A stretch of DNA of 64,000 nucleotides, taken from contig JAZONV010000100.1 in the NCBI GenBank assembly GCA_045654685.1, forward strand, positions 1 through 64,000, read 5' to 3'. The notes under the pieces were generated by a model. That model was not told the DNA's origin. It ran no database searches and saw only the letters and a list, made by a program, of their open reading frames with translations. This document shows, in pieces, positions 28,121 to 35,854 of this stretch. A program made the translations under genes and the position numbers. Every line of letters starts with the position of its first letter. Position 1 is the stretch's first letter. The stretch comes from RGIG1828 sp045654685. Its GTDB lineage: Bacteria > Bacillota > Clostridia > UMGS1810.

Positions 28121-29305
28121 ATGGAATATAATAGCTTAAGCGCAGATTTACAAAAGAAAATAATTGAAAAAAACCCTCGTCTCTCTGAAAATATGACCTG
28201 TTCCCGAAGAAGACGCAACGATCATGACGTTGCTAATCTATGGAGACCTGCCTACGTCAGAGATTGCGAAAAGATTCTTCATTGTCCGTACTACAACAGA
28301 TATAGCGATAAAACACAAGTTTTTTCATTTTACAAAAACGATGATATTTCAAGAAGAAGTCTTCATGTTCAGCTTGTATCCAGGATTTCAAGGAACATAT
28401 CTTCTTTGCTTGGTCTGAATGTTGATTTGACCGAGGCGATTGCTCTTGGTCACGACATTGGCCATCCTCCCTTTGGTCATGCCGGAGAGAGGTGCTTAAG
28501 TGAAATTTCTATGGAATATCAATCGAAGGGGTTTATGCATAATATTCACTCTGTAAGAGTTCTTGACAAAATTTTTGATTATAATATATCTTTTGAAACT
28601 CTTGATGGAATTTTGTGCCATAATGGCGAATTGCCTCTTGGAAAATATGTTCCTCATACAGAAAAAGACTTCACGGTTCTTGACCATGAGGTTGAAGAAT
28701 GTTATATTGATTCGAAAAATTCTTCAAAACTTATTCCTGCAACATTGGAAGGATGCGTTGTAAGAATAAGTGACCTTATCGCATATCTCGGAAAAGACAG
28801 ACAGGATGCAAAAAGGGCGAAAGTTATTGAATCTGAAGATATGTTTGACGGGGGGAAACTCGGAAAATTCAATGCAGTTATCATAAATAATCTGATTGTT
28901 AATGTTATAGAAAACAGTTTTGATAAGCCTTATATAAAAATTGACGATGAGTACTATGACGATTTGAAAACTGCAATGAATGAAAATTACAAATATATAT
29001 ATCTTAGTGATACAGTCAGACAGGTTCAGCAGGAAATAATTAAACCAATGTATCATGGACTTTTTCATAAACTTCTTTCAGACATTAAGCTTGGAAATAA
29101 AGAGTCATGTATTTTCCGACATCATATAAACTATATAAGTAAGATCAGGTCATATTATTCGGATACGGATTATTTTGAGACAAACACTCCGGAAGATATT
29201 GTGATTGATTATATTGCAAGTATGACTGATGATTATTTTTCTGATCTTTATGAACACTATTATCCTGACTTTAAAAAGCCTGAATATGTTTCGTATTTTA
29301 AATGA
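28121..29305 (+). CDS. dgt: dGTPase-like HD-domain dNTP triphosphohydrolase
   Basis: Probable deoxynucleoside triphosphohydrolase (dNTP to nucleoside plus triphosphate). 394 residues. Family landmarks are NDHDVANLWRPAYVRDCEKI, the histidine segment RRSLHVQLVSRISRNI, the HD motif ALGHDIGHPPFGHAGE, and later VVRISDLIAYLGKDRQDA. The start is ATG 28121; upstream in-frame codons would place translation inside the hairpin. AAAGG (28104-28108) is 12-13 nt away, somewhat long. It stands 22 bp before the DRTGG gene, so it is likely the first gene of the hydrogenase-linked operon. Substrate preference cannot be read from sequence. Confidence 0.87.
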   Translation: MEYNSLSADLQKKIIEKNPRLSENMTCSRRRRNDHDVANLWRPAYVRDCEKILHCPYYNRYSDKTQVFSFYKNDDISRRSLHVQLVSRISRNISSLLGLNVDLTEAIALGHDIGHPPFGHAGERCLSEISMEYQSKGFMHNIHSVRVLDKIFDYNISFETLDGILCHNGELPLGKYVPHTEKDFTVLDHEVEECYIDSKNSSKLIPATLEGCVVRISDLIAYLGKDRQDAKRAKVIESEDMFDGGKLGKFNAVIINNLIVNVIENSFDKPYIKIDDEYYDDLKTAMNENYKYIYLSDTVRQVQQEIIKPMYHGLFHKLLSDIKLGNKESCIFRHHINYISKIRSYYSDTDYFETNTPEDIVIDYIASMTDDYFSDLYEHYYPDFKKPEYVSYFK

Positions 29306-29327
29306 TATTTCTTAGGAGGAATTTTTT

Positions 29328-29663
29328 ATGAAATTAAAAAAAGTTATTGAACTTCTTGATGCAAAAAAGCTAAACAACAGTTGCAACGAAGAAACCGAGG
29401 TTTGTGCTGCATGCGGTTCGGATCTTATGAGTGATGTTCTTGCCTTTGTAAAAGACCAGGCAATGCTCTTGACAGGACTTGTAAACCCCCAGGTTATAAG
29501 GACTGCAGAAATGATGGATATGAAAGCAATTGTTTTTGTAAGGGGCAAAATTCCCGGAGATGAAATTTTAACGCTTTCCGATGAGGTGGGTATAGCTGTA
29601 CTTTCAACCAATGATCCATTATATGTTGCCTGCGGAAAACTGTATGCCGAAGGCCTTCGTTGA
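29328..29663 (+). CDS. DRTGG domain protein
   Basis: 111 residues, a stand-alone DRTGG domain: MKLKKVIELLDAKKLN, then CAACGSDLMSDVLAFVKD, LLTGLVNPQVIRTAEMMDM and IAVLSTNDPLYVACGKLY. Such domains occur next to CBS domains in regulatory proteins and in some phosphotransacetylases and are thought to sense ligands, possibly nucleotides. It has a CAAC cysteine pair near residues 27-30. GGAGG precedes ATG 29328. It is the first of two DRTGG proteins flanking a hydrogenase-like gene, the second being at 31432. Confidence 0.8.
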   Translation: MKLKKVIELLDAKKLNNSCNEETEVCAACGSDLMSDVLAFVKDQAMLLTGLVNPQVIRTAEMMDMKAIVFVRGKIPGDEILTLSDEVGIAVLSTNDPLYVACGKLYAEGLR

Positions 29664-29679
29664 TACAGGAGGTGTGCAT

Positions 29680-30105
29680 ATGGGTTCATTTAAAGTACAG
29701 TATGCAATAGATGGTGAAGACTTTTCCATAGCAGGTGAAGCATCAAGAAAACTTAAAAAGGTGCTCCAGAATCTGGGTGTAGATCCGCAAATAATAAGAA
29801 AAGCTACCGTGGCAATGTATGAAGGGGAAATCAATATGGTAATTCATGCTGATGGTGGAACCATTGACGTTGAAATTACTCGTGATAAAATTCATATCTT
29901 CCTAAAAGATCAAGGACCCGGAATTCCCAACATCGATCTTGCAATGACTGAAGGCTTTTCAACTGCTCCCGAAAACGTGAGGGAACTCGGTTTTGGTGCA
30001 GGGATGGGTCTCCCAAATATGAATAAATACGCAGATTATATGAAAATAACAACAGATGTTGGTGTCGGAACAACAATAGAAATGATAGTTAACATCACGC
30101 CATAG
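29680..30105 (+). CDS. RsbW-like GHKL ATPase (anti-sigma factor type)
   Basis: 141 residues forming one HATPase_c domain and no phosphoacceptor or receiver. The N-box region is QIIRKATVAMYEGEINMVIH (Glu/Asn at the metal site). The G1 box is KDQGPGIPN, and the G2 box is FGAGMGLPNMNKYAD. This layout matches serine kinases of the RsbW/SpoIIAB type. ATG 29680 follows GGAGGTG (29668-29674). No sigma factor or anti-anti-sigma gene is adjacent; the neighbours are a DRTGG protein and a hydrogenase-like protein, so a signalling role tied to redox state is inferred. Confidence 0.82.
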   Translation: MGSFKVQYAIDGEDFSIAGEASRKLKKVLQNLGVDPQIIRKATVAMYEGEINMVIHADGGTIDVEITRDKIHIFLKDQGPGIPNIDLAMTEGFSTAPENVRELGFGAGMGLPNMNKYADYMKITTDVGVGTTIEMIVNITP

Positions 30106-30148
30106 GTATAGTTGTACCTTGGTGCTAATTGAAACGGAGATGAAGTGT

Positions 30149-31435
30149 ATGAATAATATTATTCATTCAGTTACATTGGATAGTGATAAATGCAAAGGAT
30201 GTACCAATTGCATAAAAATGTGTCCAACACAGGCAATACGTGTCCGCAAAAAAAAGGCAAAAATCATTAAAGATTTATGCATAGACTGTGGTGAATGTAT
30301 AAGAGTTTGTCCATATCATGCAAAAAAAGCAATAACCGATAATTTTGATATGATACATAATTATAAATATAAGATTGCTTTGCCTGCTCCGGCTTTTTAC
30401 GGACAATTTGATAAGGCAAACAACATAAATATGATACTCCATGCGCTTGTTAATGCAGGATTTGATGATGTGTTTGAAGTTGCCTATGCTGCACAGATTG
30501 TCACTCAAAAAACAAAAGAACTTATTAAATCGGGTGAACTTCAGACGCCGATAATAAATTCTGCATGCCCCGCTGTAGTGAAGCTGATTTCTACCAAATA
30601 TCCAAGCCTTATAAATAATATAATACCCCTTATTTCACCCATGAATCTTGCTGCAAAACTCGCAAGGTTTATTGCTGAGGAGAAAACGCCGTACAAAGGT
30701 GATGAAATAGGCATATTTTTTATAACACCATGTGCGGCTAAAGCAACCTGCACAAAGTACCCTTTGGGGCTTAAGGAAAGTTGCATAGATGGCGTATTCT
30801 CTTTCAGAGATATGTATCTTAGAGTAATACCATACTTGAAAGATAACGAAAATAAGGAAGATATTTCAAAAGCCGGATTTGATGGAGTGTGTTGGGCAAA
30901 CAGCGGAGGTGAAGTTGCGGCTCTTGATATGGAAAATTACATAGCTGTTGACGGAATACATAATGTTATACATGTTCTTGAAGAAATAGAAAACGATAAA
31001 CTTACAGATGTTGAGTATATAGAAGCACTTGCATGTGTCGGTGGTTGTGTTGGAGGCCCTTTGACTGTTGAAAATAATTTTGTGGCTCAGACACGTATTA
31101 AGAAAATAGCAAAAACCGCATCAGACAAAAAAATTGCAGAGGTGAAACCTAATGAAGTAAACACCTTATGGGAAACCCCGGTTTTTGTAAGGAAACCCAG
31201 AATTCTTGATGAAGATATGAATGTGGCTATGACAAAACTTGCAAAAATTGATGAGATATACGCTAATCTCCCGGGGCTTGATTGTGGTTCGTGCGGTGCA
31301 CCGAACTGTTTTGCTCTTGCCGAAGATATTGTAAAGGGATATTCAAAAGAAACAGATTGCATTGTTAAATTTAAAGAACGTATAGCAGAAATTGCAAATG
31401 AAATGTTGGGAGCCCGTGAGGAGGAGATAAGATGA
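30149..31435 (+). CDS. Divergent [FeFe]-hydrogenase-like protein, putative sensory type
   Basis: 428 residues. Two [4Fe-4S] ferredoxin motifs open the protein (C15, C18, C21, C25 and C44, C47, C50, C54). The H-cluster domain keeps Cys in all three signature loops but is altered. Loop 1 is NSACPAV (A139, C140) instead of TSC(C/S)PGW; loop 2 is TPCAAK (C195); loop 3 is ALACVGGCVGG (C296, C300), without GGGQP. The C-terminus has a further four-cysteine FeS domain starting CGSCGAPNC (C379, C382, C387). Loss of the loop-1 cysteine to Ala is, as I recall, typical of slow, sensory-type hydrogenases (HydS). ATG 30149 fits GGAG at 30136-30139. The stop overlaps the next start (ATGA). Confidence 0.82.
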   Translation: MNNIIHSVTLDSDKCKGCTNCIKMCPTQAIRVRKKKAKIIKDLCIDCGECIRVCPYHAKKAITDNFDMIHNYKYKIALPAPAFYGQFDKANNINMILHALVNAGFDDVFEVAYAAQIVTQKTKELIKSGELQTPIINSACPAVVKLISTKYPSLINNIIPLISPMNLAAKLARFIAEEKTPYKGDEIGIFFITPCAAKATCTKYPLGLKESCIDGVFSFRDMYLRVIPYLKDNENKEDISKAGFDGVCWANSGGEVAALDMENYIAVDGIHNVIHVLEEIENDKLTDVEYIEALACVGGCVGGPLTVENNFVAQTRIKKIAKTASDKKIAEVKPNEVNTLWETPVFVRKPRILDEDMNVAMTKLAKIDEIYANLPGLDCGSCGAPNCFALAEDIVKGYSKETDCIVKFKERIAEIANEMLGAREEEIR

Positions 31436-31761
31436 ATGTAAATGAAGTTATAGAAAAATTACGTTTGGAAAATGTATCATGTTCCGGGGATTTGGAAGCA
31501 AAGATTTCCGGGTGTTTTGCGGGAGATCTTCTGAGTCTTGCAATGTCATCTGTGGACAAGGGAAATATATGGGTTACCGTTCAGACAAATCTCAACATTC
31601 TTGCGATTGCATCGCTGACTGAAGCATCTTGCATTATTGTTGCCGCTTCAATGAATATTTCAGATACAGTCATCGAAAAAGCTAAGGAAGAGGATATTTG
31701 TCTGCTTCGTAGTGACAAGGGTGTTTATGAGCTTTGTAATTTAATTGGGAGCATCATATGA
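31432..31761 (+). CDS. DRTGG domain protein, second copy
   Basis: 109 residues, coupled by ATGA overlaps to genes on both sides. Single DRTGG domain: MNVNEVIEKLRLENVSC, ISGCFAGDLLSLAMS, WVTVQTNLNILAIASL, IIVAASMNISDTVIEKA, ICLLRSDKGVYELCN. It is clearly related to the 29328 product but lacks that protein's CAAC pair. The two copies bracket the ATPase and hydrogenase-like genes, which suggests they act as ligand- or partner-binding subunits of one signalling complex. Confidence 0.8.
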   Translation: MNVNEVIEKLRLENVSCSGDLEAKISGCFAGDLLSLAMSSVDKGNIWVTVQTNLNILAIASLTEASCIIVAASMNISDTVIEKAKEEDICLLRSDKGVYELCNLIGSII

Positions 31762-32453
31762 GAGTGCACTATGATTTTCACATACACTCATGTCTTTCAC
31801 CCTGCGGAGATGAAGATATGACACCCAACAATATTGTTAATATGTCGATACTTAAGGGCCTTGATATAATTGCTGTAACAGATCATAATTGCATTGGCAA
31901 CGTCAGGGCATGCCAAGAGGCGGCCAAGGGGACAAACCTTGTTGTTGTCGGTGGTATGGAGATTGAGACAAGTGAAGAAATACATATGGTTGTGTTGTTT
32001 GAAAATTGCGAAGCACTTCATGAACTTGAAAACATAGTATCTCATTCACTTCCTGCAATAAAAAACAAGCCTGATATTTTTGGGCAGCAAATACTTATGG
32101 ATTCTGAGGATAATTTCAAGGGGTTTGATGACAGATTTCTCATAACTGCAACATCTCTTGATGTAATATCTTTATATAAATATGTATCCGCACTTGGAGG
32201 AGTGATTTTTCCTGCGCATATTGATAAAACATCATATAGTATAATATCGAGTCTTGGAGCGATTCCGCCTGAATTGAAGTTTTCGGCTGTCGAGATAAAA
32301 AAATCGTCAGAAGGAATAAAAATTCCGGATAATACAATTGTTATACACAACTCAGATGCACATTATCTCTGGGATATTTCTGAAAGAGAGAATTATATTG
32401 ACATTAATTCGGATAATGTTATGGATGTTTTGGATATATTGCAACAAAAATAA
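31758..32453 (+). CDS. PHP-domain phosphoesterase
   Basis: 231 residues. The PHP metal motifs are visible: DFHIHSCLSPCGDEDM at the N-terminus, VTDHNCIGNVRACQ near residue 42, GMEIETSEEIHMV near 65, FPAHIDKTSY near 152, and HNSDAHYLWDI near the end. PHP proteins hydrolyse phosphate esters such as histidinol phosphate, oligonucleotides and nucleotides. The substrate here is not readable. Coupled by ATGA overlap to the DRTGG gene, hence part of the same unit. A phosphatase counteracting the RsbW-like ATPase is a possible role, but this is only inference. Confidence 0.85.
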   Translation: MRVHYDFHIHSCLSPCGDEDMTPNNIVNMSILKGLDIIAVTDHNCIGNVRACQEAAKGTNLVVVGGMEIETSEEIHMVVLFENCEALHELENIVSHSLPAIKNKPDIFGQQILMDSEDNFKGFDDRFLITATSLDVISLYKYVSALGGVIFPAHIDKTSYSIISSLGAIPPELKFSAVEIKKSSEGIKIPDNTIVIHNSDAHYLWDISERENYIDINSDNVMDVLDILQQK

Positions 32454-32523
32454 GTCGTAAAATTGTGCACAAAGACGAAATTGTTATTTTTTTGTCAAAT
32501 ATATAGCGTTATTATTATTTATA

Positions 32524-32532
32524 TGTTATAAT
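32524..32532 (+). promoter_or_regulatory. Extended -10 promoter upstream of hydC
   Basis: TGTTATAAT (32524-32532) lies 63 bp upstream of the hydC start, with no matching -35. It would allow hydC-hydA to be transcribed separately from the sensory block. I see no clear terminator in the 142-bp gap. Confidence 0.5.
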
Positions 32533-32595
32533 AATTTGATTGATTTTTTAGTTTATAAATAATTAAATTATAATTTTTACAAGGAGGTTATCAAA

Positions 32596-33090
32596 ATGGG
32601 TGAAATTAAGGCTCCGGCTTTTAAGGACACTGCAGAGCAGAGTGCAAAACTTCAGGAAGTCATCGCTAAGTATAAAGGTACACAAGGCGCTTTGATTCCT
32701 GTACTTCACGAAGCGCAGGGCATATATGGATATTTGCCCTATGAAGTTCAACAGAAGATTTCTGAGGGACTCGGAGTGACAATGGCTGAAATATATGGTG
32801 TTGTTACATTCTATACTCAATTCTCTATCTATCCCAAGGGTGAGTATAATATTGCTGTTTGTCTTGGTACAGCATGCTATGTTAAAGGTTCTGGGGATAT
32901 CATTGAAAAAATTAAGGAACGTCTCGGATTGGAAGTTGGCAAATGCACAGACGACGGAAAATTCTCTCTTGATGCAACTCGTTGTATCGGTGCATGCGGA
33001 CTTGCTCCCGTTCTTACAGTAAATGACGATGTGTACGGCAGAATTACTGTTGATGATGTTGATGATATTTTAAGTAAATATATGGACTAA
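32596..33090 (+). CDS. hydC: NuoE-like [2Fe-2S] hydrogenase subunit
   Basis: 164 residues of the thioredoxin-like 24-kDa subunit family. It passes electrons between the flavin subunit HydB and other clusters in the soluble HydABC hydrogenase. The helical N-terminus (IPVLHEAQGIYGYLPYEVQ) precedes VVTFYTQFSIYPKG. The four cluster cysteines are in VCLGTACYVKG and TRCIGACGLAP. AAGGAGGT ends about 9 bp before ATG 32596. It opens the catalytic part of the cluster. Confidence 0.95.
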   Translation: MGEIKAPAFKDTAEQSAKLQEVIAKYKGTQGALIPVLHEAQGIYGYLPYEVQQKISEGLGVTMAEIYGVVTFYTQFSIYPKGEYNIAVCLGTACYVKGSGDIIEKIKERLGLEVGKCTDDGKFSLDATRCIGACGLAPVLTVNDDVYGRITVDDVDDILSKYMD

Positions 33091-33096
33091 TATGCT

Positions 33097-33651
33097 ATGG
33101 TAGAGATTTCACTACACATTCTGGACATAGTCCAGAATTCAATCAGAGCAAATGCAAATCTTATCGAGATTTCAATAAATGAAGATTTGGATTCAAATGT
33201 TATGGAAATTACCATTTCTGATAATGGTTGTGGAATGGATGAAGAATTTTTAAAAGATGTAACCAATCCTTTTCGTACCACGCGTACCACACGAAAGGTG
33301 GGGCTTGGTGTTCCGATGTTTAAAGGTGCTGCAGAACTAACCGGTGGCAACTTTGATATTTCATCAGAGATAGGCGTTGGAACAACAGTATTTGCTTCAT
33401 TTGTTCATGACAGCATAGATCGTCAACCTCTTGGTGATATGGCGTTTACTATTGTTACACTTGTGAATTCATCACCTGAAATTGATTTTGTGTATACACA
33501 CACATTCAATGGTGAATCTTTTGATTTTGACACAAGACAAATAAGAGAAACTTTGGGTAGTGAAGTTCCTTTATCTGAGCCACAGGTTCTTACTTGGATT
33601 GAAGAATATATTAATAACGAAACTGAAAATATTTATGGAGGGATACAGTAA
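33097..33651 (+). CDS. GHKL ATPase (histidine-kinase-like) in the hydrogenase operon
   Basis: 184 residues. The HATPase_c domain fills residues 1-105: N-box HILDIVQNSIRANAN, G1 box SDNGCGMDEE, G2 box RKVGLGVPMFKGAAE, and a final GTTVFASF. A ~75-residue C-terminal extension (QPLGDMAFTIVTLVNSSPEI onward) is not recognised. There is no His-phosphoacceptor or receiver domain, so it is not a complete two-component kinase. It lies 6 bp after hydC and directly abuts the ferredoxin gene. Its placement inside the structural operon suggests regulation or assembly of the hydrogenase, but its role is unknown. Confidence 0.8.
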   Translation: MVEISLHILDIVQNSIRANANLIEISINEDLDSNVMEITISDNGCGMDEEFLKDVTNPFRTTRTTRKVGLGVPMFKGAAELTGGNFDISSEIGVGTTVFASFVHDSIDRQPLGDMAFTIVTLVNSSPEIDFVYTHTFNGESFDFDTRQIRETLGSEVPLSEPQVLTWIEEYINNETENIYGGIQ

Positions 33652-34026
33652 ATGAAAAGTTTAGCTGAACTCGAAAAAATCAGAAATCAAACGCTGGCTA
33701 AAATCAACTTAAGAAAAGATGATGAAGACAGCATCAGAGTGGTTGTCGGTATGGCTACTTGCGGTATCGCAGCAGGTGCAAGACCTGTTATGAAATCCAT
33801 TATGGATGAAATTGAAAAAAGAAATATATCAAATTGTTATGTAACACAGACCGGTTGTATCGGTGTATGCCGTCTTGAACCTATCGTTGAGGTTTATCTT
33901 CCCGGTTCTGAAAAAATCACATATGTAAAAATGGACGCCGAAAAAGCAGTTAAGGTTGTTAACGAAACCATTGTAAACGGAAAAGTTATCGACGAATACA
34001 CTATCGGTGCAGCCGAGAAAAACTAA
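33652..34026 (+). CDS. [2Fe-2S] thioredoxin-like ferredoxin (HydD-like)
   Basis: 124 residues. Thioredoxin-like ferredoxin with cluster cysteines in VVVGMATCGIAAGARP and VTQTGCIGVCRLEPIVEV. It is about the size of the N-terminal extension of HydB-type subunits, which it also resembles. Small proteins like this accompany hydC and hydB in many Clostridia. It starts at ATG 33652 right after the stop of the ATPase gene, with GGAGGG upstream, and is followed 12 bp later by hydB. Probably an electron carrier or accessory subunit. Confidence 0.88.
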   Translation: MKSLAELEKIRNQTLAKINLRKDDEDSIRVVVGMATCGIAAGARPVMKSIMDEIEKRNISNCYVTQTGCIGVCRLEPIVEVYLPGSEKITYVKMDAEKAVKVVNETIVNGKVIDEYTIGAAEKN

Positions 34027-34038
34027 GGAGGGGTACTG

Positions 34039-35835
34039 ATGGAATTAGCAAGAGGTCACGTGCTTGCCTGCGGCGGTACAGGTTGTACTTCCTCAGGAAG
34101 CGTAAAAATTATGGATGAATTTAACAAGTGCCTTGCAGAAAAGGGACTCGCAGAAGAAATCAAAGTAGTTCAGACAGGTTGTTTTGGTCTTTGTGCTCTC
34201 GGTCCAATCGTTATTGTTTATCCTGAAGGCGCATTCTACAGCATGGTTAATCCTGATGATGTTTCTGAAATTGTTGAAGAACATCTCTTAAAAGGTCGTA
34301 TTGTAAAAAGACTTCTTTATAAAGAAACAGTTGTTGATGATGATACAATAAAATCTCTTAATGAAGTTGATTTCTACAAAAAACAGCAGCGTGTAGCGCT
34401 TGCAAACTGTGGTGTAATAGATCCTGAAAGTATTGATGAATATATTGCTTTTGGCGGATATACCGCTCTTGGTAAGGTTCTAACACAGATGAAACCTCAG
34501 GAAGTAATTGATGAAATCAAAGCGTCCGGTCTCCGTGGTCGTGGTGGTGCAGGATTCCCCACAGGTCTTAAATGGCAGTTCACAGCAAATGCTGAAGGAG
34601 ACAAAAAATATGTTGCATGTAATGCCGATGAGGGTGACCCCGGTGCATTCATGGATAGATCAATTCTCGAAGGTGATCCACATGCTCTTATTGAAGCAAT
34701 GGCAATTGCTGCATATGCTGTAGGAGCTGATCAGGGTTATGTTTATATCAGAGCTGAATATCCTATAGCTGTTAACAGACTTAAGATCGCTATTGAACAG
34801 GCTAAAGAATATGGCCTTCTTGGTGAAAATATTTTTGATACAGGTTTCAGCTTTGATTTAGGTGTTCGTCTTGGTGCCGGTGCGTTTGTTTGTGGTGAAG
34901 AAACAGCACTTATGACATCAATCGAAGGTCACAGAGGTGAGCCTCGTCCAAGACCCCCGTTCCCTGCCGTAAAAGGTCTTTTTGGTAAACCCACACTTCT
35001 TAACAACGTAGAAACATATGCTAACATTACAGCAATCATTAATAAGGGTGCTGAATGGTTCAATACAATCGGAACAGAAAAAAGCAAAGGAACAAAAGTT
35101 TTTGCAGTTGGCGGTAAAATCAACAACACAGGTCTTGTTGAAATTCCCATGGGTACTACACTTCGTGAAGTTGTATACGATATCGGTGGTGGTATTCCCG
35201 GAGGCAAGAATTTTAAAGCTGCACAGACAGGTGGTCCTTCAGGCGGATGTATTCCTGCAGAACTTATTGATACACCTATTGACTATGATTCACTCATTTC
35301 AATAGGATCAATGATGGGTTCCGGTGGTCTTATCGTAATGGATGAAGACACATGTATGGTTGATATCGCTAAATTCTTCCTTGAATTTACCGTTGATGAA
35401 TCATGTGGAAAATGTTCACCATGTCGTATCGGTACAAAGAGACTTCTTGAAATCCTCGATAAGATTACAAGCGGTAAAGGTACACTTGAAGATATTGACA
35501 AACTTGAAGGACTTTGTCACAGCGTTAAAGATTCAGCATTCTGCGGTCTCGGACAAACAGCGCCTAACCCCATACTCAGTACTCTTAAATACTTCAGAGA
35601 TGAATATGTGGCTCACGTTGTTGATAAGAAATGTCCTGCAGGTGTATGTAAAGCGCTCCTTTCATATGTTATTGAAGCTGACAAATGTAAAGGTTGTAGC
35701 CTTTGTGCTAAAAAATGTCCTGTTGGTGCAATTGAAGGCGTTGTTAAAAACCCATTCACCATTGATCCTGCAAAATGTATTAAATGCGGTGTTTGTCAGG
35801 AAAACTGTAAATTCGGCGCAATAAGTAAAAAATAA
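34039..35835 (+). CDS. hydB: NuoF-like flavoprotein subunit of the hydrogenase
   Basis: 598 residues, the NAD- and FMN-binding subunit of soluble HydABC hydrogenases. An N-terminal thioredoxin-like [2Fe-2S] domain (GGTGCTSSGS, VQTGCFGLCALGP) is followed by the NuoF core. That core has LRGRGGAGFPTGLKW (FMN/NAD site), CNADEGDPGAFMDR, GAGAFVCGEETALMTSIEG and the [4Fe-4S] motif ESCGKCSPCRIGTKR. The C-terminus carries two ferredoxin motifs (KCKGCSLCAKKCPVG and KCIKCGVCQENCKFG). This extended architecture is that of bifurcating enzymes such as Thermotoga HydB. Bifurcation (ferredoxin plus NADH) is inferred from family, not from unique residues. Confidence 0.96.
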   Translation: MELARGHVLACGGTGCTSSGSVKIMDEFNKCLAEKGLAEEIKVVQTGCFGLCALGPIVIVYPEGAFYSMVNPDDVSEIVEEHLLKGRIVKRLLYKETVVDDDTIKSLNEVDFYKKQQRVALANCGVIDPESIDEYIAFGGYTALGKVLTQMKPQEVIDEIKASGLRGRGGAGFPTGLKWQFTANAEGDKKYVACNADEGDPGAFMDRSILEGDPHALIEAMAIAAYAVGADQGYVYIRAEYPIAVNRLKIAIEQAKEYGLLGENIFDTGFSFDLGVRLGAGAFVCGEETALMTSIEGHRGEPRPRPPFPAVKGLFGKPTLLNNVETYANITAIINKGAEWFNTIGTEKSKGTKVFAVGGKINNTGLVEIPMGTTLREVVYDIGGGIPGGKNFKAAQTGGPSGGCIPAELIDTPIDYDSLISIGSMMGSGGLIVMDEDTCMVDIAKFFLEFTVDESCGKCSPCRIGTKRLLEILDKITSGKGTLEDIDKLEGLCHSVKDSAFCGLGQTAPNPILSTLKYFRDEYVAHVVDKKCPAGVCKALLSYVIEADKCKGCSLCAKKCPVGAIEGVVKNPFTIDPAKCIKCGVCQENCKFGAISKK

Positions 35836-35854
35836 GAAGGAGAGTAATTTAACA

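Noticed and set aside
33097..33651. Complete two-component histidine kinase in the hydrogenase operon
   Set aside because: Only the ATPase domain is present; no phosphoacceptor helix, membrane sensor or response regulator is nearby.
35342..35824. 160-codon plus-strand frame within hydB
   Set aside because: Alternate frame of the ferredoxin-rich hydB C-terminus; no independent start signal.
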